From Cherax quadricarinatus (taxonomy: Eukaryota; Arthropoda; Malacostraca; Decapoda; Parastacidae), in NCBI RefSeq assembly GCF_038502225.1, contig NC_091307.1:27905078-27969077 (forward strand): DNA of 64,000 bases. Direction: 5' to 3'. Under the pieces are notes generated by a model. It was not told where the DNA came from, searched no databases, and was given only the letters and a program-made list of their open reading frames with translations. Below, piece by piece: positions 11,414-26,388 of this stretch (positions are counted from its first letter, which is position 1; each line of letters begins with the position of its first letter). The translations under genes were made by a program, and so were the position numbers.

Positions 11414-11968
11414 ATGATACAGTGAGATCTCATTTTGATGTCATAACGAGTTTTCAGTAAACAATTTTATTTCAGCATTAAGTGACATTGACTGGCACAA
11501 AGAGTTAGCCGACAACCACGATACTGATGAATGTGTCAAAATTTTTCTTCACGAAACAAAACCTCTATAACAGGCATTGTTCAGTTAAAACTAAGCAGAT
11601 CACAACTGGGAGACTAAACATCCTATGGCTTACAAACAGTATCCTGAAATCCATTGATAAAAAACACCAGACTGGGTTTAATAACAAGAGAACAAACAAA
11701 ATGATACACATCAGTACTTGCTAATCTAACACGGAAGTCTAAACAACTGTATCATGCAAGCAGACTTAATGAAATAAAAAGGGATATGAAAAAGACCTGG
11801 AAAACCCTCTCTGAAATCCTTGGCTCTAAAATTCTGTCCAGAAACAGATATATAAATTTAGCTAAACCAGATGAACCACACATCTGGCCTGCAGACACTG
11901 CCAACAAACTTATGTCTTATTCTCTACTATAGGATCAAAACTAGCAAGCAAAATCCCAACCTCAAATA

Positions 11969-14303
11969 CAGTGGGCCCTCGCCTAACGAACTTATCGCAT
12001 AATGTTAATTCTGCCTAGCGATACATTTTAACGCAAAAATTTTGCCTCGGCTAGCGCTAAAAAACTCGCTCAACGCGATTTGTTCAAGACGCGTCCACGT
12101 GCGGCCTGAGCCCACCTCACTTGTTCCATGGGTGCCAGTGTTTACAAGCCAGCCACCTCGGTCGCTTCCAAGCATACAGTCGGAACATTTCATATTGTCA
12201 CAGCCTTTTTAGTGATTGCACCTGCGAAATAAGTCACCATGGGCCCCTAGAAAGCTTGTAGTGCCAACCCTACAGCAAAAAGAGTGAGAATTACTATGGA
12301 TATGAAGAAAAAGATCATTGCTAAGTATGAAAGTGGAGTGCGTGTCTCTGAGCTGGCCAGGTTGTACACAAAACCCCAATCAATCATCGCTACTATTGTG
12401 GCCAAGAAAACGGCAATCAAGGAAGCTGTTCTTGCCAAAGGTGCAACTTTGTTTTCAAAACAGAGATCGCAAGTGATAGAAGATGTTGAGAGACTGTTAT
12501 TGGTGTGGATAAACGAAAAACAGATAGCAGGAGATAGCATCTCTCAAGCGATCATATGTGAAATGGCTAGGAAGTTGCATGACGATTTAATTAGAAAAAT
12601 GCCAGCAACTAGTGATGATGTGAGTGAATTTAAGGCCAGCAAAGGTTGGTTTGAGAGATTTAAGAATTGTAGTGGCATACATAGTGTGATAAGGCGTGGT
12701 GAGGCTGCCAGTTCGGACCACAAAGCGGCTGAAAAATATGTGCAGGAATTCAAGGAGCACATAGACAGTGAAGGACTGAAACCTGAACAAGTGTTTAATT
12801 GTGACGAAACAGGCCTGTTTTGGAAGAAAATGCCAAGCAGGACCTACATTACTCAGGAGGAAAAGGCACTCCCAGGACATAAGCCTGTGAAAGACAGGCT
12901 TACTCTGTTGATGTGTGCCAATGCTAGTGGTGATTGCAAAGTGAAGCCTTTATTGGTGTATCACTCTGAAACTCCCAGAGTGTTCAGGAAAAACAATGTC
13001 CTCAAGCTAATTTGTGTGCTGTGGAGGGCAAACAGTAAAGCATGGGTCACTAGGGACTTTCTATGACTGGTTACACCATGCATTTTCCCCCACTGTGAAA
13101 AATTACCTAATTGAAAAGAAATTAGACCTTAAGTGCCTCCTGGTATTAGACAATGCTCCTGGTCATCCTTCAGACGTGGCAGAGCGACTTTCTGCGGAAA
13201 TGAGCTTCATTAAGGTCAAGTTTTTGCCTCCTAATACCATTCCTCTCCTGCAGCCCATGGACCAGCAGGTCATTTCCAACTTCAAGAAACTGTACACAAA
13301 AGCTATGTTTGAAAGGTGCTTTGTAGTGACCTCAGAAACTCAATTGACTCTAAGAGAGTTTTGGAGAGATCACTTTAGTATCCTCAATTGTGTAAACATT
13401 ATAGGTAAGGCTTGGGAGGAAGTGACCAAGAGGACCTTGAACTCTGCTTGGAAGAAACTGTGGCCAGAATGTGCAGACAAAAGGGATTTTGGAGGGTTTG
13501 AGGCTAACCCTGGGAATCCTATGCCAGTTGAGGAATCCATTGTGGCATTGGGGAAGTCCTTGGGGTTGGAGGTTAGTGGGGAGGATGTGGAAGAGTTGGT
13601 GGAGGAGGACAATGAAGAGCTAACCACTGATGAGCTGATAGATCATCTTCAACAGCAAGAGGCCACACCTGAGGAAACTGCTTCGGAGGAGGGGATAGAG
13701 AAATTGAGGAAGTTGCCTACTTCAAAGATTAAGGAAATGTGTGCAATGTGGCTTAAAGTGTAAACCTTTTTTGATGAAAATCACCCTCACACAGCTATTG
13801 CAAGCCGTGCTGGTGACTATTACACTGACAGTGTTGTGAAACACTTTAGGAATGTCATAAAGGAACGGGAGGTACAGGCCTCTATGGACAGATATATTGT
13901 GCGACAGAGGTCCAGTGACTCTCAAGCTGGTCCTAGTGGCATTAAAAGAAGAAGGGAAGTAACCCCGGAAAAGGACTTGCCACCTCAAGTCCTAATGGAA
14001 GGGGATTCCCCTTCTAAACATTAACACCATCCACAGTCTCCCCTCCTCCCATCCCATCAATCATCACCAGATCTTCAATAAAGGTAAGTGTCATGTAACT
14101 GTGCATGTCTTCTTCAGTTTGTGTGTATTAAAATTAATATTTCATGTGGTAAAAATTTTTTTTTGTTCATACTTTGGGGTGTCAGGAACGGATTAATTTT
14201 ATTTCCATTATTTCTTATGGGGAAAATTAATTTGCCTAACGATAATTTCGCCTAACGTTGAGCTCTCAGGAACGGATTAATAGCGTTAGGCGAGTGTCCA
14301 CTG
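11969..14303 (+). mobile_element. Tigger/pogo-type DNA transposon with decayed transposase
   Basis: 2335 bp. The ends cagtgggccctcgcctaacg and cgttaggcgagtgtccactg are inverted repeats. TA flanks both (11967-11968, 14304-14305). The coding region occupies 12239-14024 and a splice-like aaaggtaagtg follows it. Inserted in LINE F2, which continues on both sides. Confidence 0.93.
12239..14024 (+). pseudogene. Tigger transposase pseudogene (CENP-B HTH plus DDE domain)
   Basis: The conserved start ATGGGCCCC is followed by TAG where sister copies have AAG, so codon 4 is nonsense. The frame then reads KKKIIAKYESGVRVSELARL (CENP-B-type helix-turn-helix), the second DNA-binding part GWFERFKN, and the DDE catalytic region FNCDETGLFWKKM, VKPLLVYHS and CLLVLDNAPGHPSD, ending with QPMDQQVISNFKKLY. 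A frameshift lies near 13060 (after WVTRDF). A TAA at 13761 interrupts before TFFDENHPHT, which continues in the same frame to a stop at 14024. Length matches the about 600-residue TIGD1-like family. With two nonsense codons and a frameshift it cannot make a full protein. Confidence 0.93.
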
Positions 14304-15183
14304 TACAGGCAAAAGATTGGAAATTACCCAAATACTCTATATCTGGCTCCTACTAATCGTACCAGAGTCTTGCTAATCATAAAGTCACTTACTATCTAAA
14401 ATCTTCCAAAAATATTTCATAAGCGAGTTTACTCCTACCTAATATCTCACAACATACTTAACCCCTGCTGGTTTGGGTTTAGGCAAAAAAAAAGTATGAA
14501 TGCAATTATACAGATGCAATTATACAAATGCTTGAACTGCTATATGCAGCACTTGAAAAAAATGAATATCCTCTGGGGATCTTCATAGACCTGTGGAAAG
14601 CATTCGATACAGTGGACCACAATACCTTGCTCCTTAAACTAGAACATTTTGGGGTCAAGGGGCATACCCTTGAATACCTAAAATCTTATCTTAGCAATTG
14701 ACACATGTCTCCACAAATGGTGTAACCTTGACTACTCAGCCTGTAGCCATTGGAGTGCCATAGGGCAGTGCCCTTGGCCCTCTGCTCTTTCTCATTTACA
14801 TCAATTATCTCACTGCATCTCATCTCATTAAACCAGTTCTATTCACAGATGACACCTTAAATTTCAGGCCCACATCCAATATATATACCAGAAAGTATCC
14901 AAAACAGTAGGCATCCTTTCCAAGATACTGTACTATCTGCTCTAGTTGGCAGTACTTACACTATACCACACTTGAATCTACCCTTACCTTGCCTTTTTTG
15001 TGCTTGGGGATCTACTACATCTAATCATCTTAAACCATTAATACCCCCACCCCCCAAAAAAAAAACAAAAAAAACTGTTGTGCAGATGATTATCAACTCC
15101 TGTGCCAGACAACACACCCTTCTTCTCTTCAAGAATTTCATCTTACTTAATATACAAAAATGCACTCATAATACTGTGTCTAC
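14304..15183 (+). mobile_element. LINE F2 continued (RT region, degenerate)
   Basis: Continuation of the copy that starts at 9442. Degenerate frames give QMLELLYAALEKNEYPLGIF, IDLWKAFDTVDHNTLLLKLE (RT motif A), EYLKSYLSN and a mutated motif B. A deletion then joins to QKVSKTVGILSKI-type sequence near 14880 and to the C-terminal segment with frameshifts. It ends in a (GT)n stretch. Confidence 0.7.
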
Positions 15184-15262
15184 TGTGTGTGTGTGTGTAT
15201 GTGTGTGTACTCACCTAGTTGTGTGTGTGTGTGTGCATGTGTGTGTGTGTGTGTGTGTGTGT
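15184..15262. repeat. (GT)n microsatellite
   Basis: gtgtgtgtgt runs with tatgtg and catgtg interruptions. A second GT run lies at 15917-15952, so the LINE fragment between them appears to sit inside a GT microsatellite. Confidence 0.9.
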
Positions 15263-15916
15263 ACTCACCTAATTGTACTCACCTAGTTGAGGTTGCGGGG
15301 GTCGAGTCCGAACTCCTGGCCCCGCCTCTTCACTGATCGCTACTAGGTCACTCTCCCTGAGCCGTGAGCTTTATCATACCTCTGCTTAAAGCTATGTATG
15401 GATCCTGCCTCCACTACATCGCTTCCCAAACTATTCCACTTACTGACTACTCTGTGGCTGAAGAAATACTTCCTAACATCCCTGTGATTCATCTGTGTCT
15501 TCAGCTTCCAACTGTGTCCCCTTGTTACTGTGTCCAATCTCTGGAACATCCTGTCTTTGTCCACCTTGTCAATTCCTCTCAGTGTTTTGTATGTCGTTAT
15601 CATGTCCCCCCTATCTCTCCTGTCCTCCAGTGTCGTCAGGTTGATTTCCCTTAACCTCTCCTCGTAGGACATACCTCTTAGCTCTGGGACTAGTCTTGTT
15701 GCAAGCCTTTGCACTTTCTCTAGTTTCTTCACGTGCTTGGCTAGGTGTGGGTTCCAAACTGGTGCCGCATACTCCAATATGGGCCTAACGTACACGGTGT
15801 ACAGGGTCCTGAATGATTCCTTATTAAGATGTCGGAATGCTGTTCTGAGGTTTGCTAGGCGCCCATATCCTGCAGCAGTTATTTGGTTGATGTGCACTTC
15901 AGGAGATGTGCCTGGT
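15263..15916 (-). mobile_element. CR1/L2-like LINE 3' fragment
   Basis: A single open frame on the minus strand reads EVHINQITAAGYGRLANLRT, then LYTVYVRPILEYAAPVWNPH, VKKLEKVQRLATRLVPELRG, YEERLREINLTTLEDRRDRG, and finally FFSHRVVSKWNSLGSDVVEA. This is the RT C-terminal region typical of CR1/L2-type LINEs (RPILEYAAPVWNP, R..W.sLp..VV.A). The 3' end has the decapod-style tactcacctagttgagg repeat. About 200 codons with no stop make this one of the younger fragments. Confidence 0.82.
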
Positions 15917-15918
15917 GT

Positions 15919-15951
<33 letters not shown>

Positions 15952-15952
15952 C
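15917..15952. repeat. (GT)n microsatellite, right of LINE
   Basis: gtgtgtgtgagtgtgtgtgt and further GT units. Confidence 0.85.
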
Positions 15953-16008
15953 ACAGGTGCATTTGCATGTGTGTATATGTATGTGTATATTTACTAAAAT
16001 TTTATTAA

Positions 16009-18174
16009 CCCCTTGAGGGTCCGTGCTGTAGATCTATGGCTTTACGTTGAGGGTCCAAACCGTAGATCTACGTCACGAGCTCACCTCACTCTGATAAGCT
16101 GTGAGCGGTAAATTTTGGCCTTGATATGAGAGAATACATCTATGTGGTATGTGTGCACCACATAAAGCAAATCCTGCAACACACAGTGCATAATGAGAGA
16201 AAAAACTGAGACCGTAATTTTCGATTAAAACAGCGACTTTGCAGTGTTTTTTTGTATGTTTCTTATAGTTGTATTTGCGATTTCTTGGTCTCATTTGATA
16301 GAATGGAAGACATATTACAGAAATAGAGATGATTTTGATTGGTTTTAGTACTGGAAATGGCTTGAAACTGAGCTCAAAGTAGCGGAAATGTTAAATTTTT
16401 GCCGATGTTCAAGAGTAAACAAATGACCTCACACGTCTAATACACGCCTGCTAGTGGGTCTAGTATACGTTCACAAATGAGCTGATATTATTTATACAAT
16501 TATTACAATATTGTATAACAGTAAATCTTCTGTTTTTTGGTTTGAATAAAAATTCACTATGTGAATAAAAAATCAAAATGGAATTCATTAGTAAAGCCTG
16601 AAAACGTAACTAATGAAGAGAGGAAATGTTAGTTTAGTGCCAGGAATGCCTTCATTGTTTATTCTGGACCCTATTTTGAAATTGGAGTATTTTGAACTTT
16701 GCATTAAATTGGCCAAATTACCAATTTCCAATCACTTTATTTTGTAGTTGAAACAGTTGACTGGCGAATTCTTGTGCTCAATCGATAGAATAGAAGTACA
16801 TAATACTAGTGAAATAGCTAAGAATTTGGTTGACTGAAATAATGTAATTGGTCTAAAATGGGAGTTAACCCTTCAGGGTCCAAGGCCCAAATCTGGAGTC
16901 ACGCACCAGTGTCCAAGAATTTTCAAAAAAAAAATTTGTTATTTTTTCTTATGAAATCATAGAGAATCTTTTTGTGAAGGTAATAAAACAAAAAGTACGA
17001 AATTTGATGAAAAATTGACGAAATTATGCTCTCGCGAATTTTGATGTGTCAGCGATATTTATGAATCGGCGATTTTGCCGACTTTGACTCCCATTTTAGG
17101 CCAATTACATTATTCCAATCAACCAAATTCTTAGCTATTTCACTAGTATTACTTCTATTCTATCGATTGAGCACAAGAAATCGCCAAGTCAACTGTTTCA
17201 ACTACAAAATAAAGTGATCGGAAATTGTTAATTTGGCCAATTTAACACAAAGTTCAAAATATTCCAATTTCAAAATAGGGTCCAGAATAAACAATGTAGG
17301 CATTCCTGGCACTAAACTAACATTTCCTCTGTTCATTAGTTATGTTTTGAGGCTTTACAAATAAATTCCATTTTGATTTTTTATTCACATAATGAATTTT
17401 TATTCACACCAAAAAATAGAAGATTTACTGTTATGCAATACTGTAATAATTGTATAAATATCATCACCATATTTGTGAATGTATATTAGACCCACCAGCT
17501 GGCGTGTATTAGACGTGTGAGGTTGTTTGTTTACTCTTTGAATATCGGCAAAAATTTAACATTTCCGCTACTTTGAGCTCAGTTTCAAGCCATTTCCAGT
17601 GCTAAAACCAATCAAAATCATCTCTATTTCTGTAATATGTCTTCCATTCTATCAAATGAGACCAAGAAATCGCAAATACAACTATAAAAAACATACGAAA
17701 AAACACTGCAAAATTGCTGTTTTAATCGAAAAATCATGATTTCAGTTTTTTTCTCTCATTATACACAGTGTGCTGCAGGATCTGTTTTATGTGGTGCACA
17801 CTTACTACATAGATGTATTCTCTCATATCTAGGCCCAAATGTACCACTCACAGTTTATCAGAGTGAGCTGAGCTCATGGCGTAGATCTACGGTTTGGACA
17901 CTCACTGTAAAGCCGTAGATCTACGGGACGGACCCTGAAAGGGTTAAAGTCCGCAAAATCGCCGATGCGTAAATATCACTGACACATCAAAATTCATGAG
18001 AGCATAATTTCGTCAATTTTCCATCAAATTTCGTACTTTTTGTTTTATTTCCTTCAGAAAAAGATTCTCTGCCATTTCATAAGAAAAATAACAAAATATT
18101 ATTTTTTGAAAATTCTTGGACACTGGTGCACCCTTTAAAATTTGGCCTCTGGACCCTGAAAGGGTTAAACACCA
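16009..18174. mobile_element. piggyBac-like MITE PB-A containing a second PB-A copy
   Basis: TTAA at 16005-16008 and 18175-18178. The ends are ccccttgagggtccg and ggaccctgaaaggg. The element is split at 16865-16868 by an inverted copy (16869-17943) with its own TTAA pair. Without the insert it is about 1087 bp. Palindromes gtagatctat (16028) and gtagatctac (16062) lie near the left end. No ORF of note. Confidence 0.88.
16869..17943. mobile_element. Inner piggyBac-like MITE PB-A, inverted relative to its host
   Basis: TTAA on each side (16865-16868, 17944-17947). Starts cccttcagggtccaagg and ends ggaccctgaaaggg. Its interior is the reverse complement of the surrounding element, so 16300-17650 forms a long imperfect inverted repeat. 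Confidence 0.9.
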
Positions 18175-18178
18175 TATT

Positions 18179-18713
18179 TACTACCAGTCCAGTTTACTTT
18201 TGTACATTGATCACTATATCCTCTATATTTCGCTCTCTTTACATCCTTTTTAATTTTAATATACCATTACGTACTTGCTTACTGCTGTAAAGTAAAGTTA
18301 TAGAACTGATAACCAGTGTAATATTATACATGTATTGTCAAACTTGTGCCATAATAAGAATTATAATCCTTGTATTTTATAATTACTCACATAATCTAGT
18401 ATTATAAACTTCTGTTTCTCTTATTGCATTTTTTTGTGTTCAGTAAACATCTATTCATAATCTACACCTTTGTCAAACCCTAAAATTATAACAGTTCAAT
18501 ATTAATTCATCAGATCTGTTCCTTATAAAGAGGAAACTGTAATTCTGTATGTTTTTCAAAAAACTAGTGTAACAATCCATTAGCTAGTAAGATAAATTAT
18601 TTAAGTATCTTAATCATAAAGTTCAGCACATTACTTATTCTAAAACCTAGTTGTTAGAGTCACTCTCATTCTTATGTTTACAAACGTTGATCCAGATTTT
18701 AACCTTTTATTAA
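18179..18713. other. AT-rich intron sequence, nothing recognised
   Basis: About 535 bases of AT-rich sequence with no ORF, clear repeat or terminal inverted repeat that I can identify. Confidence 0.5.
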
Positions 18714-19785
18714 CCCTTTGACTGTTTTCGACGTATAAATACGTCTTACGAGCCAATGTTTCTGACGTATATATACTCAATAATTCTAGCGGCTTCAAAT
18801 CAAGTGGGAGAAAGCTGGTAGGCCCACATGTGAGAGAATGGGTCTGTGTGGTCAGTGTGCACCACATAAAAAAAATCCTGCAGCACACATTGCGTAATGA
18901 GAAAAAAAAAACTGATCGTTTTTTTGGAATAAAACGCCGACTTTGAGGTGTATTTTCATATAGTATTTATCGTTGTATTCGCGTTTTCATGGTCTTAGGT
19001 GATAAAATGGACAACATATTACAGAAATAGAGATGATTTTCATTACTTTTACGATGAAAACGACCTTGAAACTGAGCTCAAAGTAGCGGAAATGTTCGAT
19101 TTTTACCAATGTTCAAGAGTACATAAATCACACCACACGTCCAATACACGTCAACTGGGGAGTCTAATATTCTTTCACTAGTGCACTGATATTATTTATA
19201 CCATTTTTACAATAATGCAGTCATCTGCATAACAGTAAATTTTGTATTTTTTTGTATGAATAAAAAATCAAAATAGAAAGCAATAATAATATAAGAGGGG
19301 CCTAGAGATGTGACTAATGAACAGAGCATATGTTATTTTAGTGCCACGAATGTCTACCTTGTTTATTCTGGACCCTATTTTGAAATTGGCATCTTTTTTA
19401 TTTTGCGTGAAATTGGCCAAATTGCCAATTTCTGACCACCATATTGGGTAGTCCAAATTAGTAAATGGGAGGTTTCTTGTACTCAGCTGATAGATAAAAT
19501 GGAGTTCTAAAGAAATAGCTATGAGTTTGGTCAACTGGAACAATGGAATTGGCTGAAAATTGGGCTCAAAGTCGGCGAAATCGCCGATACGCATATGTCG
19601 CCGAGACCGCTAACTTCGCGGGAGCATAATTCCACGAGTTTTCGACCAAATTTCGAACTTTTGGTGTCATTACCATCGGGAAAAGATTCTCTATCATTTC
19701 ATAAGAAAAAATAATTTTTTTTTTTTTCAAAAATTGAGCGACATAGAATGACAGTTTCAGAGAGGGGCCTGAAACAGTCAAAGGG
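18714..19785. mobile_element. piggyBac-like MITE PB-A, young copy 1
   Basis: TTAA 18710-18713 and 19786-19789. Ends ccctttgactgttttcg and cctgaaacagtcaaaggg. 1072 bp. Nearly identical, in reverse orientation, to 34132-35204. Palindromes gtataaatac (18733) and gtatatatac (18767) near the left end. The 108-codon frame seen on the minus strand also occurs in the sister copy, but it has no recognisable domain and is probably chance. Confidence 0.92.
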
Positions 19786-19883
19786 TTAAATGACTGACAC
19801 GAATTAAACAGTAACTGTAATTATTATACAGCAAACCAAGTTAAGACATTACTCAGAGCTAACAATAACATAACTATCTTTAA

Positions 19884-19945
19884 TCCTTTGACTGTTTCGG
19901 TTGTATATATACCTCTTACGAGCCACCATGTTTGACATATATATA
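19884..19945. repeat. PB-A left-end fragment
   Basis: cctttgactgtttcggttg and gtatatatac match the PB-A left end. The fragment is interrupted at TA (19944-19945) by the Tigger at 19946. Confidence 0.65.
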
Positions 19946-23122
<3,177 letters not shown>

Positions 23123-23256
23123 TATTATATATGTGTGTGTATATAATATATATACATATGTATATGGAATGATGAAGTAAAGGGTGTGATAAAAGAGAAA
23201 AAGTTAGCTTATGAGAGGTTTTTACAAAGCAGAAGTGTTATAAGAAGAGCAGAGTA

Positions 23257-23459
23257 CAGTGGACCCCCGGTTTACGATCAGCTCCCAATGCGACCAATTA
23301 TGTAAGTGTATTTGTATAAGTGCGTTTGTATGTGTATGTTTGGAGGTCTGAAATGGACTAATCTAATTCACAGTATTCCTTATGGGAACAAATTCAGTCA
23401 GTACTGGCACCTGAACATACTTCTGGAATGAAATAATATCGTAAACCGGGGGTCCACTG
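23257..23459. mobile_element. T200 MITE in LINE A (first)
   Basis: Ends cagtggacccccggtttacg and accgggggtccactg, TA flanks 23255-23256 and 23460-23461. Interrupts the LINE linker region. Confidence 0.88.
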
Positions 23460-24297
23460 TATATGGAGAGTAAAAGAAAGGTGAAGAGAGTGGTGAGAGA
23501 GTGCAAAAGGAGAGCAGATGATAGAGTAGGAGAGGCACTGTTAAGAAATTTTAATGAAAATAAGAAAAAATTTTGGAGTGAGTTAAACAAGTTAAGAAAG
23601 CCTAGGGAACGTATGGATTTGTCAGTTATAAACAGAGTAGGGGAGTTGGTAGATGGGGAGAGGGAGGTATTAGGTAGATGGCGAGAATATTTTGAGGAAC
23701 TTTTAAATGTTGAGGAAGAAAGGGAGGTGGTAATTTCATGCACTGACCAGGGAGGTATACTATCTTTTAGGAATGAAGAAGAGCAGAATGTAAGTGTGGT
23801 GGAGGTACGTGAGGCATTATGTAGAATGAAAGGGGGTAAAGCAGCTAAAACTAATGGGATCATGACAGAAATGTTAAAAGCAGGGGAGGATATAGTGTTG
23901 GAGTGGTTGGTACTTTTGTTTAATAAATGTATGAAAGTGGGGAAGGTACCTAGGGATTGGCAGAGAGCATGTATAGTCCCTTTATATAAAGGGAAAGGGG
24001 ACAAAACAGATTGTAAAAATTATAGAGGAATAAGTTTATTGAGTATACCAGGAAAAGTGTATGGTAGGATTATTATTGGAAGAATTAGAGGTAAGACAGA
24101 ATGTAGGATTGCGGATGAGCAAGGAGGTTTCAGAGTGGGTAGGGGATATGTAGATCAAGTGTTTACATTGAAGTATATATGTGAACAGTATTTAGATAAA
24201 GGTAGGGAAGTTTTTGTTGCATTTATGGATTTAGAAAAGGCATATGATAGAGTGGATAGGGGAGCAATGTGGCAGATGTTGCAAGTACAGTGGACCC

Positions 24298-24490
24298 CCG
24301 GTTAACAAACTTTTTTCATTCCAGTAGTATGTTCAGGTGCCAGTACTGACCGAATTTTTTCCCATAAGGAATATTGTGAAGTAGATTAGTCCATTTCAGA
24401 CCCCCAAACATACACGTACAAACGCACTTACATAAATACACTTACATAATTGGTCGCATGTGGAGGTGATCGTTAAGCGGGGGTCCACTG
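24298..24490. mobile_element. T200 MITE in LINE A (second)
   Basis: Ends cagtggacccccggttaaca and gcgggggtccactg, TA flanks 24296-24297 and 24491-24492. It lies between WQMLQV and YGIGGKLL of the RT, which are contiguous in copy B. Confidence 0.9.
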
Positions 24491-25865
24491 TATATGGAAT
24501 AGGTGGTAAGTTATTAAATGCTGTAAAGAGTTTTTATGAGGATAGTGAGGCTCAGGTTAGGGTGTGTAGAAGAGAGGGAGACTACTTCCCGGTAAAAGTA
24601 GGTCTTAGACAGGGATGTGTAATGTCTCCATGGTTGTTTAATATATTTATAGATGGGGTTGTAAAAGAAGTAAATACTAGGGTGTTTGGGAGAGGGGTGG
24701 GATTAAATTATGGGGAATCAAATACAGAATGCGAATTGACACAGTTACTTTTTGTTGATGATACTGTGCTTATGGGGGATTCTAAAGAAAAATTGCAAAG
24801 GTTAGTGGATGAGTTTGGGAGTGTGTGTAAAGGTAGAAAGTTGAAAGTGAACATAGAAAAGAGTAAGGTGATGAGGGCATCAAATGATTTAGATAAAGAA
24901 AAATTAGATATCAAATTGGGGAGGAGGAGTATGGAAGAAGTGAATGTTTTCAGATACTTGGGAGTTGACGTGTCAGCGGATGGATTTATGAAAGATGAGG
25001 TTAATCATAGAATTGATGAAGGAAAAAAGGTGAGTGGTGCATTGAGGTATATGTGGAGTCAAAAAACGTTATCTATGGAGGCAAAGAAGGAAATGTATGA
25101 AAGTATAGTAGTACCAACACTCTTATATGGGTGTGAAGCTTGAGTTGTGAATGCAGCAGCGAGGAGGCAGTTGGAGGCAGTGTAGATGTCCTGTCTAAGG
25201 GCAATGTGTAGTGTAAATATTATGCAGAAAATTTGGAGTGTGGAAATTAGGAGAAGGTGTGGAGTTAATAAAAGTATTAGTCAGAGGGCTGAAGAGGGGT
25301 TGTTGAGGTGGTTTGGTCATTTAGAAAGAATGGATCAAAGTAGAATGACATGGAGAGCATTTAAATCTGTAGGAGAAGGAAGGCGGGGTAGGGGTCGTCC
25401 TCGAAAAGGTTGGAAGGAAGGGGTAAGGGAGGTTTTGTGGGCGAGGGGCTTGGACTTCCAGCAGGCGTGCATGAGCGTGTTCGATAGGAGTGAATGGAGA
25501 CAAATGGTATTTGGGACCTGACGATCTGTTGGAGTGTGAGCAGGGTAATATTTAGTGAAGGGATTCAGGGAAACCGGTTATTTTTATATAGCTGGACTTG
25601 AGTCCTGGAAATGGGAAGTACAATGCCTGCACTCTAAAGAAGAGGTTTTGGGATATTAGCAGTTTGGAGGGATATGTTATGTATCTTTATACGTATATGC
25701 TTCTAAACTGTTGTGTTCTGAGCACCTCTGCAAAAACAGTGATTATGTGTGAGTGAGGTGAAAGTGTTGAATGATGATGAAAGTATTTTCTTTTTGGGAA
25801 TTTTGTTTCTTTTTGGGTCACCCTGTCTCGGTGGGAGACGGCCGACTTTTTGAAAAAAAAAAAAT

Positions 25866-26388
25866 ATGTAACATTAAACTCCAATATAAACCTTCCTCTC
25901 AAACTTCTTGATAGCTACAACAGAACACACAGGCACAACACAAGGCACAAAACTCTCTTTCATATCCCTTGTGTCTGTTTTACTCTAAGCAAAAATGCAA
26001 TGCATATAAAGGGCCCCCAAGATCTGGAACTCATTGCCGAAACCAGTAAAAGGTTCCCCTGTCTACCAGTCAATTTAGGGCTATACTTAAAAATCAACTC
26101 CCAGACTTAACAATGCCAATGCTTTCCAATATCTGAAATCATTTAACCAGTTTGAAACTACAGGAATTCCCATTTAACTTACGACACTAAATCAGTCTGA
26201 AATATTAATACACAATTAAAATTATACTATTGTATCCTATGATCCTGCATCAGTTCCTGCCCTGCAGTTCTGTATGACCCTAGTAGGTTTAGCATTTCTT
26301 TTTGATGATAATAATAATGCACTATTGTAATAATGTAAATCATACTAATTGTAATGTTTATTACCTCTCTACTATAATCTTTATTTTA
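25866..26388 (+). mobile_element. LINE F2 3' fragment
   Basis: NLPLKLLDSYNRTHRHNTRH, then KTLFHIPCVCFTLSKNAMHI and KGPQDLELIAETSKRF match the F2 C-terminus. The 3' UTR follows. Near 26265-26330 a block ctgtatgaccctagtaggtt/tagcatttctttttgatgat resembles the LINE 3' hairpin described elsewhere. Confidence 0.72.

Larger units (their letters stand above)
9442..11968 (+). mobile_element. Jockey/CR1-like LINE (family F2), endonuclease part, heavily nested
   Basis: The frame at 9442 reads EPKSETDIYALPGYTAIHN, then GGGTAIYCSDE, the start of an APE-type endonuclease. It continues after two MITEs as AVEAIYRLPHK with many stops. A minus-strand CR1-like LINE (10447-11413) interrupts it. It resumes near 11440 with KTKQITTGRLNI and KKTWKTLSEILGSKILSRN, then is cut at TA by the Tigger at 11969-14303 and continues at 14304. 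No frame is intact. Confidence 0.75.
23164..25864 (+). mobile_element. RTE-like LINE copy A with two nested MITEs
   Basis: Begins WNDEVKGVIKEKKLAYERFL (linker after the endonuclease). It continues after the first MITE as KRKVKRVVRECKRRADDRVG, then the RT region: VPLYKGKGDKTDCKNYRGIS, ADEQGGFRVGRG, FVAFMDLEKAYDRVDRG (motif A), then after the second MITE LRQGCVMSPWLFNIFIDGVV (motif B) and LLFVDDTVLMGDS (FVDD, motif C). The C-terminal part reads RWFGHLERMDQSRMTWR with stops at 25141 (TGA) and 25183 (TAG). The protein end is at 25519 and the 3' UTR ends gggagacggccgac plus an A run. 5' truncated. Confidence 0.9.

Noticed and set aside
19268..19594. 108-codon minus-strand frame, repeated at 34322-34645
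   Set aside because: Conserved only because the two PB-A MITEs are recent copies; other PB-A copies have it broken and no domain is seen.
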